From Valencia hispanica (Eukaryota; Chordata; Actinopteri; Cyprinodontiformes; Valenciidae), in assembly GCA_963556495.2 (NCBI GenBank), contig OY747702.1, positions 10,613,193 to 10,677,192 of the forward strand: a stretch of DNA of 64,000 bases, written 5' to 3'. Position 1 is the first letter of the stretch. Each line of letters begins with the position of its first letter. The notes beneath the pieces are model-generated. The model searched no databases. It was given only the letters and a program-made list of their open reading frames with translations, and was not told the DNA's origin. Positions 37,762 through 48,645 of this stretch are shown in pieces. Both the position numbers and the translations under genes were made by a program.

Positions 37762-38058
37762 TGTCACGAGGTGTGTGGAGAATGGACCCAAACGCACTCG
37801 CTGAAGGAAGGTGCAGGATGTTTATTACAGTGATGATGGTGGTGAAGATGGCAGGAACCGAAACACTGGACATCGGGCAGGGAAGGAAGACAGTAGGAAG
37901 AAGACACACCATGGGGATTGACAATTACTACTAGGAGGATGATCCGGCCGGGAGTGAAAGGAAGTGAGGGGTCTTAAAGGCAGGAGGTGAGTAGGATCAG
38001 GTGTGGATGATGAGACAGACAGGTGAAGACAATAAGGCAGGAATAGGGCAGCGTGACA
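37762..38058 (-). repeat. 3' LTR of the sushi-like element
   Basis: Same 297 bp as 39395-39691 except for three bases: two in the 'gacagtaggaagaag' region and one in 'cagcgtgaca'. Confidence 0.95.
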
Positions 38059-38061
38059 GGA

Positions 38062-38077
38062 CCCCCCCCCCTTTAAA
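38062..38077 (-). promoter_or_regulatory. Polypurine tract
   Basis: Minus-strand AAAGGGGGGGGGG lies three bases before the 3' LTR, at the place where plus-strand DNA synthesis of LTR elements is primed. Confidence 0.8.
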
Positions 38078-38221
38078 GGTGGATTCCCGACACCGTGGAG
38101 AGAGTGAAAAAGAAAGGGAAGAGAAAAAAAAACAAGCACCCTTGCCAGGGTGGGTGGAGGAGGCCCACGGAAGGAGGGCCCCGAGTCTCTTTGGGTACGC
38201 CCCTGGAAGTCTGGCGGACGG

Positions 38222-38395
38222 CCCCGGCGGCGGCCCCTGAGGACCCGGAGGTCGGGCGGACGGCCCTGGCGGCGTCCTCTGGCTGGACGGAGGGCGGGCG
38301 GGCGGCCCCGGCGGCGTCCTCTGGCTGGACGGAGATCGGGCGGACGGCCCCGGCGGCGTCCTCTGGCTGGACGGAGGTCGGGCGGACGGCCCTTA
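38222..38395 (-). repeat. 42-bp minisatellite (14-residue units)
   Basis: About four copies of a 42-bp GC-rich unit ('ggcggcgtcctctggc' core), encoding RPARGRRRGRPPDL-type repeats on the minus strand. Confidence 0.9.
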
Positions 38396-38460
38396 GGTCC
38401 TCTTCTTAGGGTCAGGTAGCGCAAAAGATGCCTGGCCGGTAAAGGTCGGCCGAGACAAAT

Positions 38461-38636
38461 AGGTTCTGGAGGCTCGGACGCCTCCTCAGACGAAGGTTCT
38501 GGAGGCTCGGACGCCTCCTCAGACGACCGTTCTGGAGGCTCGGACGCCTCCTCAGACGACCGTTCTGGAGGCTCGGACGCCTGCTGAGACGACCGTTCTG
38601 GAGGCTCAGACGCCTCCTGAGACGACCGTTCTGGAG
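38461..38636 (-). repeat. 33-bp minisatellite (11-residue units)
   Basis: About five tandem copies of a 33-bp unit, which on the minus strand encode EASEPPERSSE-type repeats. Confidence 0.9.
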
Positions 38637-38756
38637 ATTCCAGTGACGGTTCCTCCCTGACCCTCCCCGGGAGCTCCAGCGACGCATGGGGAAATGTCCA
38701 TCGCTGGAGAGCTGCCGCTCTGACCGCCAGGAACACGGCAGCCACAACAACGGCGG

Positions 38757-38840
38757 GACTGGAACGGGCTCATGGACTGGGACTGGAACGGGCTCATGGA
38801 CTGGGACTGGAGCCGGAACGGGCTCACGGACTGGAGCCGG
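38757..38840. repeat. 24-bp tandem repeats
   Basis: Three to four copies of a unit with core 'gactggaacgggctca', giving alternating Pro/Val/His residues in one frame. Confidence 0.85.
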
Positions 38841-39375
38841 AACTGCCCCGGAAGCGGCCCCACCTCGGCGGCGTCGCTGCCTGCGGCGAGGTGCTCCCCT
38901 GGAGCAGAGGTAGGCCGTCTTGTCCCCATAGAAAAACTCGAAGAGGTCCTCCTCCCTGATGTGAGGAGCCCCCGAAGAGCCAGCTGGAGGAGGGACAAAG
39001 ACGGCGGGGGAGAGAACCGGCGGTGGAACACGCGGAGATGGAGCCGACGTTGGTGGTCCGTGTGGCCGCGCCGCCCTGCTCCTCGCTCGCTGAAATGCCG
39101 GTTCGGCGGGTCCTTCGCCTACGGCCAGATGGTGGAGGCGGAGAGGGCGGACCGATCGTCTGGTCCAACACCTCCTGGCGAATCCTCTCCGCCTCGCGCC
39201 GCAGATCGGCGAGCTCCCGGGCCGAGAAGACACTCTGGAAGTGAGGGAGCACTCCGAGGATCTCCCCGGCTCCGGAGACCCGCACAGGGAGGTGAGGAGA
39301 GGCAGCGAGTCTGGCCAGATTAGCCCAGACGTCCTGGCGCAGGGCGGCGATCTCCTGGGCGAGTGCTGGGTCCAT
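38824..39375 (-). pseudogene. gag-like open frame of the LTR element
   Basis: The ATG at 39375 lies seven bases after the primer site. The first 70 residues (MDPALAQEIAALRQDVW, then a helical, Arg/Glu-rich stretch to VLDQTIGPP) look like the N-terminal helical part of sushi-like Gag, which also begins MDP and is rich in helix. After that the frame becomes Pro/Arg/Ser rich and stops at 38824. No capsid major-homology region or CCHC zinc knuckle is visible. The same frame reopens at 38745 as Glu/Ser/Pro repeats. Probably a Gag remnant or a filler frame in a non-autonomous element. Confidence 0.45.
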
Positions 39376-39381
39376 GTTTAG

Positions 39382-39392
39382 GGCCGGATCAT
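39382..39392 (-). promoter_or_regulatory. Primer binding site complementary to the RNA 5' end
   Basis: On the minus strand this reads ATGATCCGGCC, starting two bases after the 5' LTR border (GA spacer). It is the exact 11-base complement of GGCCGGATCAT in the LTR (39582 down to 39572), about 25 bases below a TATA-like box. Tf1 and sushi elements prime with the first 11 bases of their own RNA, and this matches that scheme. Confidence 0.75.
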
Positions 39393-39394
39393 TC

Positions 39395-39691
39395 TGTCAC
39401 GAGGTGTGTGGAGAATGGACCCAAACGCACTCGCTGAAGGAAGGTGCAGGATGTTTATTACAGTGATGATGGTGGTGAAGATGGCAGGAACCGAAACACT
39501 GGACATCGGGCAGGGAAGGAAGACAGCAGGAAGACGACACACCATGGGGATTGACAATTACTACTAGGAGGATGATCCGGCCGGGAGTGAAAGGAAGTGA
39601 GGGGTCTTAAAGGCAGGAGGTGAGTAGGATCAGGTGTGGATGATGAGACAGACAGGTGAAGACAATAAGGCAGGAATAGGGCAGCATGACA
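39395..39691 (-). repeat. 5' LTR of the sushi-like element
   Basis: A TTTAAGA box (plus 39605-39611) lies about 25 bases upstream of the likely transcription start at 39582. An AATAAA signal lies further 3', where the plus strand reads 'tgtttattacagtg'. Borders and length equal those of the other LTR. Confidence 0.92.
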
Positions 39692-39696
39692 CATCT

Positions 39697-40116
39697 CTAA
39701 CGTTAAAGTAAGACGTGGGTCTCCTTAGTCTGGTAATCCGTGGCAGTTTCCACCCTTCATACACATCAGCCTCAGCCTTATAGAAGGAAGAAGATATGTT
39801 CTACTATGTAAAGATCTAGCAATATTATGGTGACTCAGTATCAGTGTCATCAAATAGAGGGAGCTTCTGACATACAATAATTAAAACAAGTGATTATTGT
39901 ATTTTATAGATAGACCAGGAGAGCCTTTCTTCCCTTTTTTTTACAGCAGTCTGAGAAATAGTTTCTTAAAAATTTTATCTAGTAAAAAACGTACAATAAT
40001 TTCTATTTTTTAAGAACAGCATAATTGGGTTAATTAGTAATTAAAAAGTAATATTTAGAAATACATGTTCGATGTCTGTGACGAACTGGACCTGTCTAGA
40101 CTGGATTCCACCTCTC
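39697..40116. other. Unassigned AT-rich sequence
   Basis: No feature recognised. Confidence 0.4.
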
Positions 40117-40122
40117 AACCAC

Positions 40123-40922
40123 TATGGAGGACTACGGGGGTCATTGGAAAAGCAATACAGCATTTTGACGAGGAGTGCTTAATTGTGAATTAAAAATATA
40201 GATTGCTAAATATAATTTCAAATTCAACAATTAATTTATACAAAAAAAGACACATTTGAAAAGCATTTTGTTATTACACATTTTAAATTGAAATACTAAA
40301 GAGGAATTGCAAATTGTATTTATTATTTGATTATTAAATACTGTGATTTGAAAACGTTTTTCAAATCCTATTTCAAAATGGAGAATTAAATAACGCAATT
40401 AATAAATGAGATTGTAAATATCTTTCCTTTTCATACATTGAAAAAAGTTATTCCCTTTTCTACATCCGTTTTCTCTTTCCAGCTCTCATTTTTAAATCCT
40501 TTTTGCAATTGCATTTCCTAAATGGTTTACCCTCTCCTTTTAGCATTCGAGTGACCCTCCTGGTCCCTGAGCACACCGAAAACCAAGTTCAACCAATCAC
40601 AGCTGCTCCTCAAGTGTAACCAGCTCTCTCATTGGTTAGACACGAACTGTGCATCTTAGCAAGGTCCACCCAAATATGGCTGTCTGGCGTTTTCAAATCA
40701 CAGTATTTAATAATCAAATAATAAATACAATTTGCAATTCCTCTTTAGTATTTCAATTTAAAATGTGTAATTACAAAATGCTTTTCAAATTTGTCTTTTC
40801 TTTGTATAAATTAATTGTTGAATTTGAAATTATATTTAGCAATCTATATTTTTAATTCACAATTAAGCACTCCTCGTCAAAATGCTGTATTGCTTTTCCA
40901 ATGACCCCCGTAGTCCTCCATA
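40123..40922. mobile_element. Palindromic MITE with 6-bp target duplication
   Basis: The left 240 bases (from TATGGAGGACTACGGGGG) are the reverse complement of the right 235 bases (ending CCCCCGTAGTCCTCCATA), with few mismatches. AACCAC flanks both sides (40117-40122 and 40923-40928). The loop at 40380-40670 is unrelated between the arms. No coding capacity. I cannot name the superfamily from the 6-bp duplication alone. Confidence 0.85.
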
Positions 40923-40928
40923 AACCAC

Positions 40929-41749
40929 TGGCTGCTAGAGAGCACTGCACTGGAATCTTGACCAAACTTTTGCAGTATTGGAAAATGAATAAGAAATAAA
41001 TCCTTTTGAATTATGAATGGTAGGTGAGAATCAATACAGAGTTTTCAATATTAATAACGACTGTACATATTTGAGCCAACTGGTTTTATTCAGAATTCTA
41101 CATTTCTTGTGCTAAATTAAATAAAAAATATAAACTCCTCTCATGTTCTGCCACCATTATCCACATTCATATTCTGGCAGGGATCCTTATTTTGAAAATA
41201 TAGTTTCAAGGAAATAGGCTCATTTTCCTGAAAGTGCCAGGGATAGTCTCCATATCATATGGTGAAACTAAATCTGATCTCATAATGGGTATCGATGGGT
41301 TGTTACAAATGGACTCCTGCCTGCTGCCAAGCTCTCTGAGGCCAGCTCTTGAAGGAGGAACCATTTGGTCATTTGATTCACACAGGGTTGAAAGCATAGC
41401 TGCTTCAAGCTAGTTCTCAATAAGCTCTCTTGAAAAGAACAAGAATCAAATGTCTGATAAACAATGACATTATTTTGTGAATCAGTGGTAATTAAAAATT
41501 CGCCTGGGACACTTGCGTTGACCTGTGGGAATCCTTTTGAAACTACCATACTGCCACAACGATGTTTATCACAGGGAAGCTCCTTCACAACTTAAAATAC
41601 TGCTTTGCAAAGTAAAATGAAATAGTTTCGCTGGCGAGCCTTTCCATGATTGCTTGGAAAAGTAAAACTAGAGTTGATAAACACTTTTTAGAGGAAAAAA
41701 ATATAATAAAATGATCAAATATAGGGTGAACTTTACCTTACCTTCAGAA
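40929..41749. other. Unassigned sequence
   Basis: No feature recognised; overlapping open frames at 41206-41588 on the minus strand lack motifs. Confidence 0.4.
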
Positions 41750-42858
41750 ATGTGTCGTCATTTCTGGACTAAAAGCCACTGGGTTTCACACACTCTTTGG
41801 ACGCTGCATCCTATACAAGAATGCGGCTAATTTATAGATTTTTACCGGCTAACGGCCTCTGGGGGGTTATAGCAGGAAGCTCAAAAGTGAGACAGACATG
41901 TGGGGAAAGATTATGTGCTGAAGAAGACACTACCGTTAGTTTTCATGCACACACCCTCATGTAAAACACAAAGAAATACAGCTTAAAGTTAAAGGCGGTT
42001 GAGCTGATTGTCAAAGAAGGAAATACTGTAGAGCTACTGCACATAAGCTTGACATCAATGAATGTTAAGATGTTGGAGAAGGCAGCAGGAAGAATGGAGT
42101 CAGTGTAAACAGCATTCAGGGAACATAAAGAAACTGAAGAAAATGACTTCAGTGGCTTTAGTGAGGAAGAGGAAGATAGCGACCAATTACTTTTCTGGTA
42201 GGCGAAAGTATGTTTAAGTTTCTAACCAGACATGTTACTGTTGTGTTGGTGCTGTACTGCCGGTTTTCAGGCAGAGTTTGAAAAAAAAAAGCACGTCCTA
42301 AATTAAAACCTAGAGAAGCACTCAAACTGCGCAGATCTCTGCCAGGGCCACTAATTCTAAATTTCTGTACTTTTCCAATAAAATGTCTTTTAATGAGACA
42401 CATGGCTGTGTTTGTGCTTCCCACGTGCCCTTCCAGCGGAGATCAGAGATTTGGGGCTGCTGCGCTAGGAGAGCCGCTTGTGAGCTCTCTGACACCGGAG
42501 AGGAGTCGAGGTTAGCACTGCTGGTCGGTGGGTGGATACGCACTTCATTTCGGTTCGACGTCAAAATTTTATCGGTTGTTCCTGATCCCATAGCTGACAT
42601 TTCCTGAAGATTTTATAGAAGTCCATCCATAACGTTTTGAGTTATGGTGACAACAGACGGTCACGAAAACACTACCTCCTGGGGGAGGTAATAAAAAATC
42701 TTCCATGTACAGTCTTTCTGTGTAAATATGTCATGTTACAACATTAAAACCTGCAGCTTATCTGTGTCCTATATATGAACAATATGTATGTTCCTTTCAA
42801 ATTTAACTGGTGTGGCTTATTTTCAAGTGTGCTCAATAGTCTGAAAATTACGGTAGTT
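41750..42858 (+). mobile_element. Non-autonomous DNA element, copy 2
   Basis: Collinear with 9671-10640 over most of its length. The right end 'gtctgaaaattacggta' is the inverted form of the start of copy 1 (TACCGTAAATTTCAGAC), which supports terminal inverted repeats for the family. The left edge is decayed ('atttctggactaaaagcc'). Confidence 0.65.
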
Positions 42859-43224
42859 TTCTAATATATTATTTGGATATGTATTATTGTCAAACAGACA
42901 CTAGCCATAAACCACACTTTTCTATCATATTTTGAGGGAATTATGATCCTAATACTCCCAATGTATTAGAAATAAGGCTCTGTTTAAAGGTTATATCTTA
43001 TTATCTTACTCAGAGAGTCCATATTGGTTAGTTCTGATAGCTGAAGCTAACAGCTAGTCTGAGACATACCTGAACCAAAGCTGACATCTAACAGCAACAT
43101 ATAATCTCAAACATATGGTGGTTTATGCAAATGCTATTTTATGGACCTTAAGCATTAACTCATATATAGATTTCTCAGAGAACATTGACCACCCATGGCT
43201 GCACTGTGTGGTTATTTGCCATGA
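42859..43224. other. Unassigned sequence
   Basis: No feature recognised. Confidence 0.4.
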
Positions 43225-43225
43225 A

Positions 43226-44294
43226 AGCCATACTCCGCAACTTTCACGATATTTGCTCTCTGTCTACCTCTTCAGGCTTGCCGCGCAACATCACTGTCGT
43301 AAAATCAAATCTCTCTGTTGCTCATAAGAGGCATGTTTCAGTGGCTGCTTTCCAAATCGCTTGCCCAAACAACAAACAAGCGCAATTCAACTGTAACAAT
43401 CGGGATAATTTAGAGTAAAGATCTCACAGCTAGGTATTCAGTTTGTGGGGGAGGTCGGGGTAATTGGAAAAACAGAGGGATTAGATACAGAGAACGTCTA
43501 AGCGCCACGTAGCAAACACCTCCAGACACTAGAATCAGCCTACATTTTCAGGTGTTTTTAGAAAAAAATCAAACAACAAAAATATAAATCACTACCTTGA
43601 CAAAACCAAAAGAAAAAAGTTTGACTCATATACTGAAATACAGCGCGTACGCCGGAGTTTGCAGCTTTATCTACAGAACCAAGTCTTACACGTTAGCATC
43701 ACATTAGCCTCTAGATGGCTAACGGAGATCGATTCGGTTGTATAATTCACATTACTACTGTAAGGCTCACCGTGCAAACTATGTTCATCCACCTCCACAC
43801 ATTGAATAAATAGCTTTCTCAGGACTGTATAACAACATCATGCCAGATCAAACACTATAACCCCGGTGAAATCATTGATTACTTACCCATCCATTAGCAG
43901 CACGGCTAACTCGGCGTCCGTAATACATGACGTTCGTTCCAAAAGAACTCCAACGAGGAAAAAACGGCCCAATATTTACTCTGGTCTTTGCTCTCTCTCT
44001 CTATCACGTTCACTTTTTCTAGCTTCTTCTGATATGGGATTTCTTGGTCTCTTTGGTGGATCAGCCATCTCTAAAGTCTCTAAACAGCGAGGCCGTATGA
44101 CTCTGCCGTAAAGCAGAACTCAGTCGGTACTTCCAGCGGCGGACCGCCGCTCAAAAGTTCTATAGTGCAGAAAAAAGCCAAGGACCCCTGTAAGGGGGTG
44201 ATAACTCAAAAAATGAACATAATAGATGATAAAATTCCACCATAACTTTTGAAAAAAACATTATATTAAGGTGTAAAAGTTGCGGAGTATGCCT
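43226..44294. mobile_element. TTAA-type non-autonomous DNA element
   Basis: The ends 'ccatactccgcaacttt' (left) and 'aaagttgcggagtatgcc' (right) are inverted repeats. The right side is followed by TTAA at 44295-44298; the left side has a mutated equivalent (ATGA). No transposase frame inside; 43866-44111 is open but without motif. Confidence 0.6.
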
Positions 44295-44504
44295 TTAAAC
44301 TGATTGTTTACACCAGGAAATAGAGGTCGGAATATGTTTCACACAGGAAGATTATTGGTGGCGCAACGCCTCCTACCTCAATTTCCTGTGTACATAATCA
44401 CTGATCATCTGATTCCAAATTACCTAAACTACTTTAATGTTTTTGAGATTGGAATTGAAACAGATTTGGAACAGGCTTTGGGACCGGCTACTGCAGATGA
44501 GATA

Positions 44505-45565
44505 CAGTGGGACAAAAAAGTATTTGGAAGCCCCCAATTTTGCAAGTTATCCCACTTAAAAAGATGAGAGGTCTGTAATTTTCATCATAGGTAGCCTACA
44601 CTCCAACTGTGAGAGGCAGAATTTTTTATTTTTAAAGAAATCCCATTGCATGATTTCAAAGAACTTATTTGTATAATGGTGGAGAACATAACTATTTAGC
44701 ACCTAAAAACAAGTAAGACTTCTGGCCATCATAGACCTATTACTACACCTGTCCGCACCTTCGAACAGTCAGACTTTAACCTCCAAGACCAGAGAGCTGT
44801 GCAAGGACACCAAGGACAAGATTGAACACCTGCACAAGTTTGTGATGAGCCAATCCACAATAGGTAAGCAGTTTGGTGAGATGAGATCAACTGTTGGACC
44901 AATTATTAGAAAATTGAATAAATTAAAGATCACTGACAATCTCCCTCGGCCTGGGGCTCCATGCTAGATCTCACCTCGTGGGGAACACATGATCTTGAGA
45001 ACGGTCAGGAAACAGCCCAGAACTACATGGGGGGAACTGGTTAAGGTTAAGCCAGCACATGTCCAGGCCCATTTAAAGTTTGCTAGAGACCATCTGGATG
45101 ATTCAGAGGAGAATTGGGAGAAAGTCATGTGGTCAGATGAGACCAAAAATGAACTCCTTGGTATAATCAAATCCAATAATCTGTGGATGGAGTTGTTGCC
45201 CAGCGACAGTCCCAAAACATCACAGCTCTAGAGAACTGCATGGATGAATGGGACAAAATACCAGCTACAGTGTGTGCAAACCTGGTGAAAATCTACAAGA
45301 AATGTTTGACCTGTGTCATTGCCAAGCAAAGTCACATTACAAAGTATTGCGGTGGACTTTTCTTATAGACCAAATACTTGTTTTCTGCACCATTAAAGAA
45401 ATAAATTCTTTAAAAATCATACAATGTGATTTCCTGGATCTATGTTTTACATTTTGTCTCTCACAGTTGAAGTGTACCTATAATGAAAATTACCGACCTC
45501 TCTCATCTTTTTAAGTGGGACTACTTGCACATTCTGTGGCTGCCAAATACTTTTTTGCCTCACTG
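44505..45565 (+). mobile_element. Tc1-like element with long inverted repeats, internally deleted
   Basis: The ends CAGTGGGACAAAAAAGTA and TACTTTTTTGCCTCACTG are inverted and the similarity extends about 200 bp inward. TA duplications lie at 44503-44504 and 45566-45567. Inside are parts of a Tc1-like transposase in different frames, such as RTVRKQPRTTWGELVKV and HLDDSEENWEKVMWSDETK with the first catalytic Asp (45135-45140 region). The second and third catalytic motifs are missing and the element is only 1.06 kb, so about a third has been lost. Confidence 0.85.
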
Positions 45566-45567
45566 TA

Positions 45568-46034
45568 TTAATCGATGATAAGCTTTTAATGGATCCTTAC
45601 TTTAAAAAATCCTGAACCATCTCTATTTGCATAAGTCTTCAAAAATCCCCACTGTGCATCTGGGAATAGTTAATTTAATTAGTATTTGACTAATTATTCC
45701 CTGGCTTAGTATGAGTAACGTCCAGGACAGTAGATCAAGTTAGGGAAAACAAGCCTGTGTTCGAGCATATTGTTTATGATAGGGAGGTGTTAGATACCAT
45801 GCTGACATCTGTCTAATTCTGTAGTCTATCAGTACACAACACTCTCCACCCTTCTTGTATCTGACAAAGGACAAGTATGAAGCTGTTCTTGATGACAGAT
45901 GAGGATGACTGGCCTTAGGAAGGGGGAGCTCATGTAGATAAGAGATAACAGCCAAATACTATATAATGTTTTAGAATTAGAGAGGTTCAAGTGATGCAAG
46001 GGACTTTCTTCACACTTTTCCTCCCTGTTTGATC
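45568..46034. other. Unassigned sequence
   Basis: No feature recognised. Confidence 0.4.
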
Positions 46035-47369
46035 ACACATGCCAGAGATGGTACGAAGTTATTTGTTTTGCAAGTCTCAAGTCATTATCCTCAAGTCCCG
46101 AGTCAAGTCTCAAGTAAACACAGGCAAGTCCAAGTCATGTCTCAAGTCTGAAACTTCGAATTTCAAGTTATTTCGTGTCAGTTTAAAAAAATAACATTTC
46201 ATTTTTATGATCAATGTAAATCCCACACCATGTGTTCTTTTTAAAATCTGTATTTTTTTCAACACCTGATGAAACAAGGGCAACTGAAGTTAGGGGTGCG
46301 AGTTCTGATCTACTCTTTGTAAATGTTCTATGTTGTACAGTTTAATCTAACTTTGATAATAAAATAGTCTTCCTTTATATAATTTCACAGATTCACAGTT
46401 AAGGATTAAAGAGATTTTACAAAAGAGTAAGGGTAATGTAATTTTCAATATGATATTTAGATGTTTAAGAGTCAGAGTTATTTACTTAAAAATATAGGCA
46501 TTCAAACTATTCTGTCCTCACCCCATACCAGAAGGTGGCAGTAAAGCACCTCAAGTTGTTTGCCAAGTGCCATAAAATTAGAAGAAGCAGAAGAAGAGTG
46601 CTGTCTTATTTGTAGGCTGATATTAAGCATGCTAAAGAAAACTACAAAATGTAAGCGCTTTTGCTGTGCTACTGAAAATGCTAAATAATGTTAATCTCAC
46701 TGTTTATAACCTCTAATAATACACAGAACCAAGCCACCTCAAAAAAAGGTCAAATGAATGTCATCCAATAAAATAGTTAGCCCACGACAAGTCTGACGTC
46801 CACAATCCAACATAATGTGCGGCTGAAAACCTGTTCGAATTCCATCCTTACTGTCGCTACTCGATCGGTACCGGAAACCCGATCCGTACCACGCATGCGC
46901 AACTCTTACATCACTTCCTCTCTACGCCCACAATGTGCTCCCCGACAGTTTTGCCTCCTTTTCGACTGGCAGGACCATTTAAACAATGGATACCTCCATG
47001 TACGCACAACTTCAGTGTTTTTTCATTAATGGAGAGCTTCCCCCGACTGAACCACAGCGCCGTAAAATAAGAAGATTGGCGCCCAATTACAGATTGAAAG
47101 GTAACTACAACTAGTTTAATTGTTGAATTTCAGCGTAGTTTCAAAAAGGCTAAAATATATGCAGAGCGAGAGAGAGCGCTGAAATTCATGCACCTTCATG
47201 TGTGGGCTTCTTTTTAATTTTGCTAATTTAGAACATAAATTTCGTAAATACAACATTATCATATTTTTAGATTAAGTTAATTACAATTGAAGTTAAATGT
47301 AACATATTGGTGCAGCTCTATTATCCCAAACTTGACTAATATCTCTCCAACATTCCAATTAACTTTAGT

Positions 47370-47575
47370 CTGTTTTTAAGAGCAGGCTTAAGACTCACCT
47401 TTTTAGCCTAGCTTTTAACAATTGGATAATTATTTATTGCCTGTCAATTTGCTTTCCATGTTTTACTTGCTTTTATTAATCAGTGTGTTACTACTTTAAT
47501 TTTTATTCTGTAAAGCACTTTGAACTGCAATTCTTTGTATGAAAAAATTTATAAAGTTTGATTGATAGTCAGCAA
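47370..47575 (+). mobile_element. LINE 3' tail in first intron
   Basis: 'agactcaccttttta' through 'tgtaaagcactttgaact' to 'ataaagtttgattgat' resembles the final codons and 3' end of an L2-like LINE. Confidence 0.55.
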
Positions 47576-48645
47576 CTCTCTCAGCCTTTTTCATTTTTAT
47601 CTTGTAACAGACAACAGACTCTTCTACACTGGCCCCAGTATGCAGTTCATGTGCCTGGTTGTAATGTGGGAGGAGGAGAAGAAGTCTGTTTTGATGGAAT
47701 GCCACAATAACCCTGGTACCGGGAACCACAGTGGTGTCAGAGGTACCAGAAACAGGGTTGTTGGTGGCTACTACGGGCCAACATTGAACCAGGACATCGT
47801 TGAATGGGTACAGCTTTATGTGAATTAAGAAGATAAATCAGAACCTCTACATAAAATTTTATCTAAAACATTTATAATTCTGCATGAATGTGTTCATGTA
47901 CACACATTTCAACATCAGTTTCCATCTTTTTATTTTATTGTTATTAATTTATATCAATTGGTTTTTCAGTATCCTAGAAATATTGTTTGGAATTCATCTT
48001 CATTTTTATTGCACGTCAGGTGTTGTCATCGCAGCCAGATGAATTACCCAATCAAGACCATGGCACCAGCATTACATCCCATCAAGGTACATGTTAAAGC
48101 CTCTTCATCCATTTAATTTTCATGCCACACAAGCTTGTGTGCTGTAGGGTAGCTTAAAATTTTCATTTGATAAGTTCTGTGACCTGCAGGTAAAAGAACC
48201 TTGGGAGGTGCTGGGCATGGATTTAATTGGACCACTCCCGGAATCAGGTCTAGGGAACCGATATGTCCTGACCATGACCGATTTGTATACTAAATGGGTG
48301 ATTGCAGAACCTCTTAAGTCCAAGACTGCAGCTGAGGTCTCTGCAATTATGACATCTAAGTTATACACATTTGGCATGGTCAGAAAAATCATCACTGACC
48401 AAGGAAAGGAGTTTGTGAACCAGGTAAAATTTGTTAAAGTGTTTTTCATACCTAGATATATGATATTATATGATAAGATATGATGTATTTAGGCCAAGTC
48501 TGCTCATGTCACTGCAGCTCAACGACAGCATTTTCAGCATGCTGAATATTAAACATGCTGTCTCCAGTGCGTACCATCCCCAGACCAACGGGCAGGTTAG
48601 CATTTGGATATCTAACCTTGAGTAACTCCTGTGAAATCGTGCTTA

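Larger units (their letters stand above)
37762..39691 (-). mobile_element. Non-autonomous Tf1/sushi-like LTR retrotransposon
   Basis: Two 297-bp LTRs (37762-38058 and 39395-39691) with TGTCA...TGACA borders flank 1336 bp of internal DNA. The target duplication CATCT is perfect (37757-37761 and 39692-39696). Only three differences between the LTRs were seen, about 1%, so insertion was recent. Read on the minus strand the order is 5' LTR, self-complementary primer site (39382-39392), gag-like frame from 39375, minisatellites, polypurine tract (38062-38077) and 3' LTR. There is no protease, reverse transcriptase or integrase, so it must be mobilised by a relative. The primer arrangement points to the Tf1/sushi group of Ty3/Gypsy elements. 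Confidence 0.9.

Noticed and set aside
37825..38745. 306-codon Pro/Arg-rich open frame
   Set aside because: It spans the polypurine tract and 3' LTR of the retroelement and runs through minisatellites, so it is not an independent gene.
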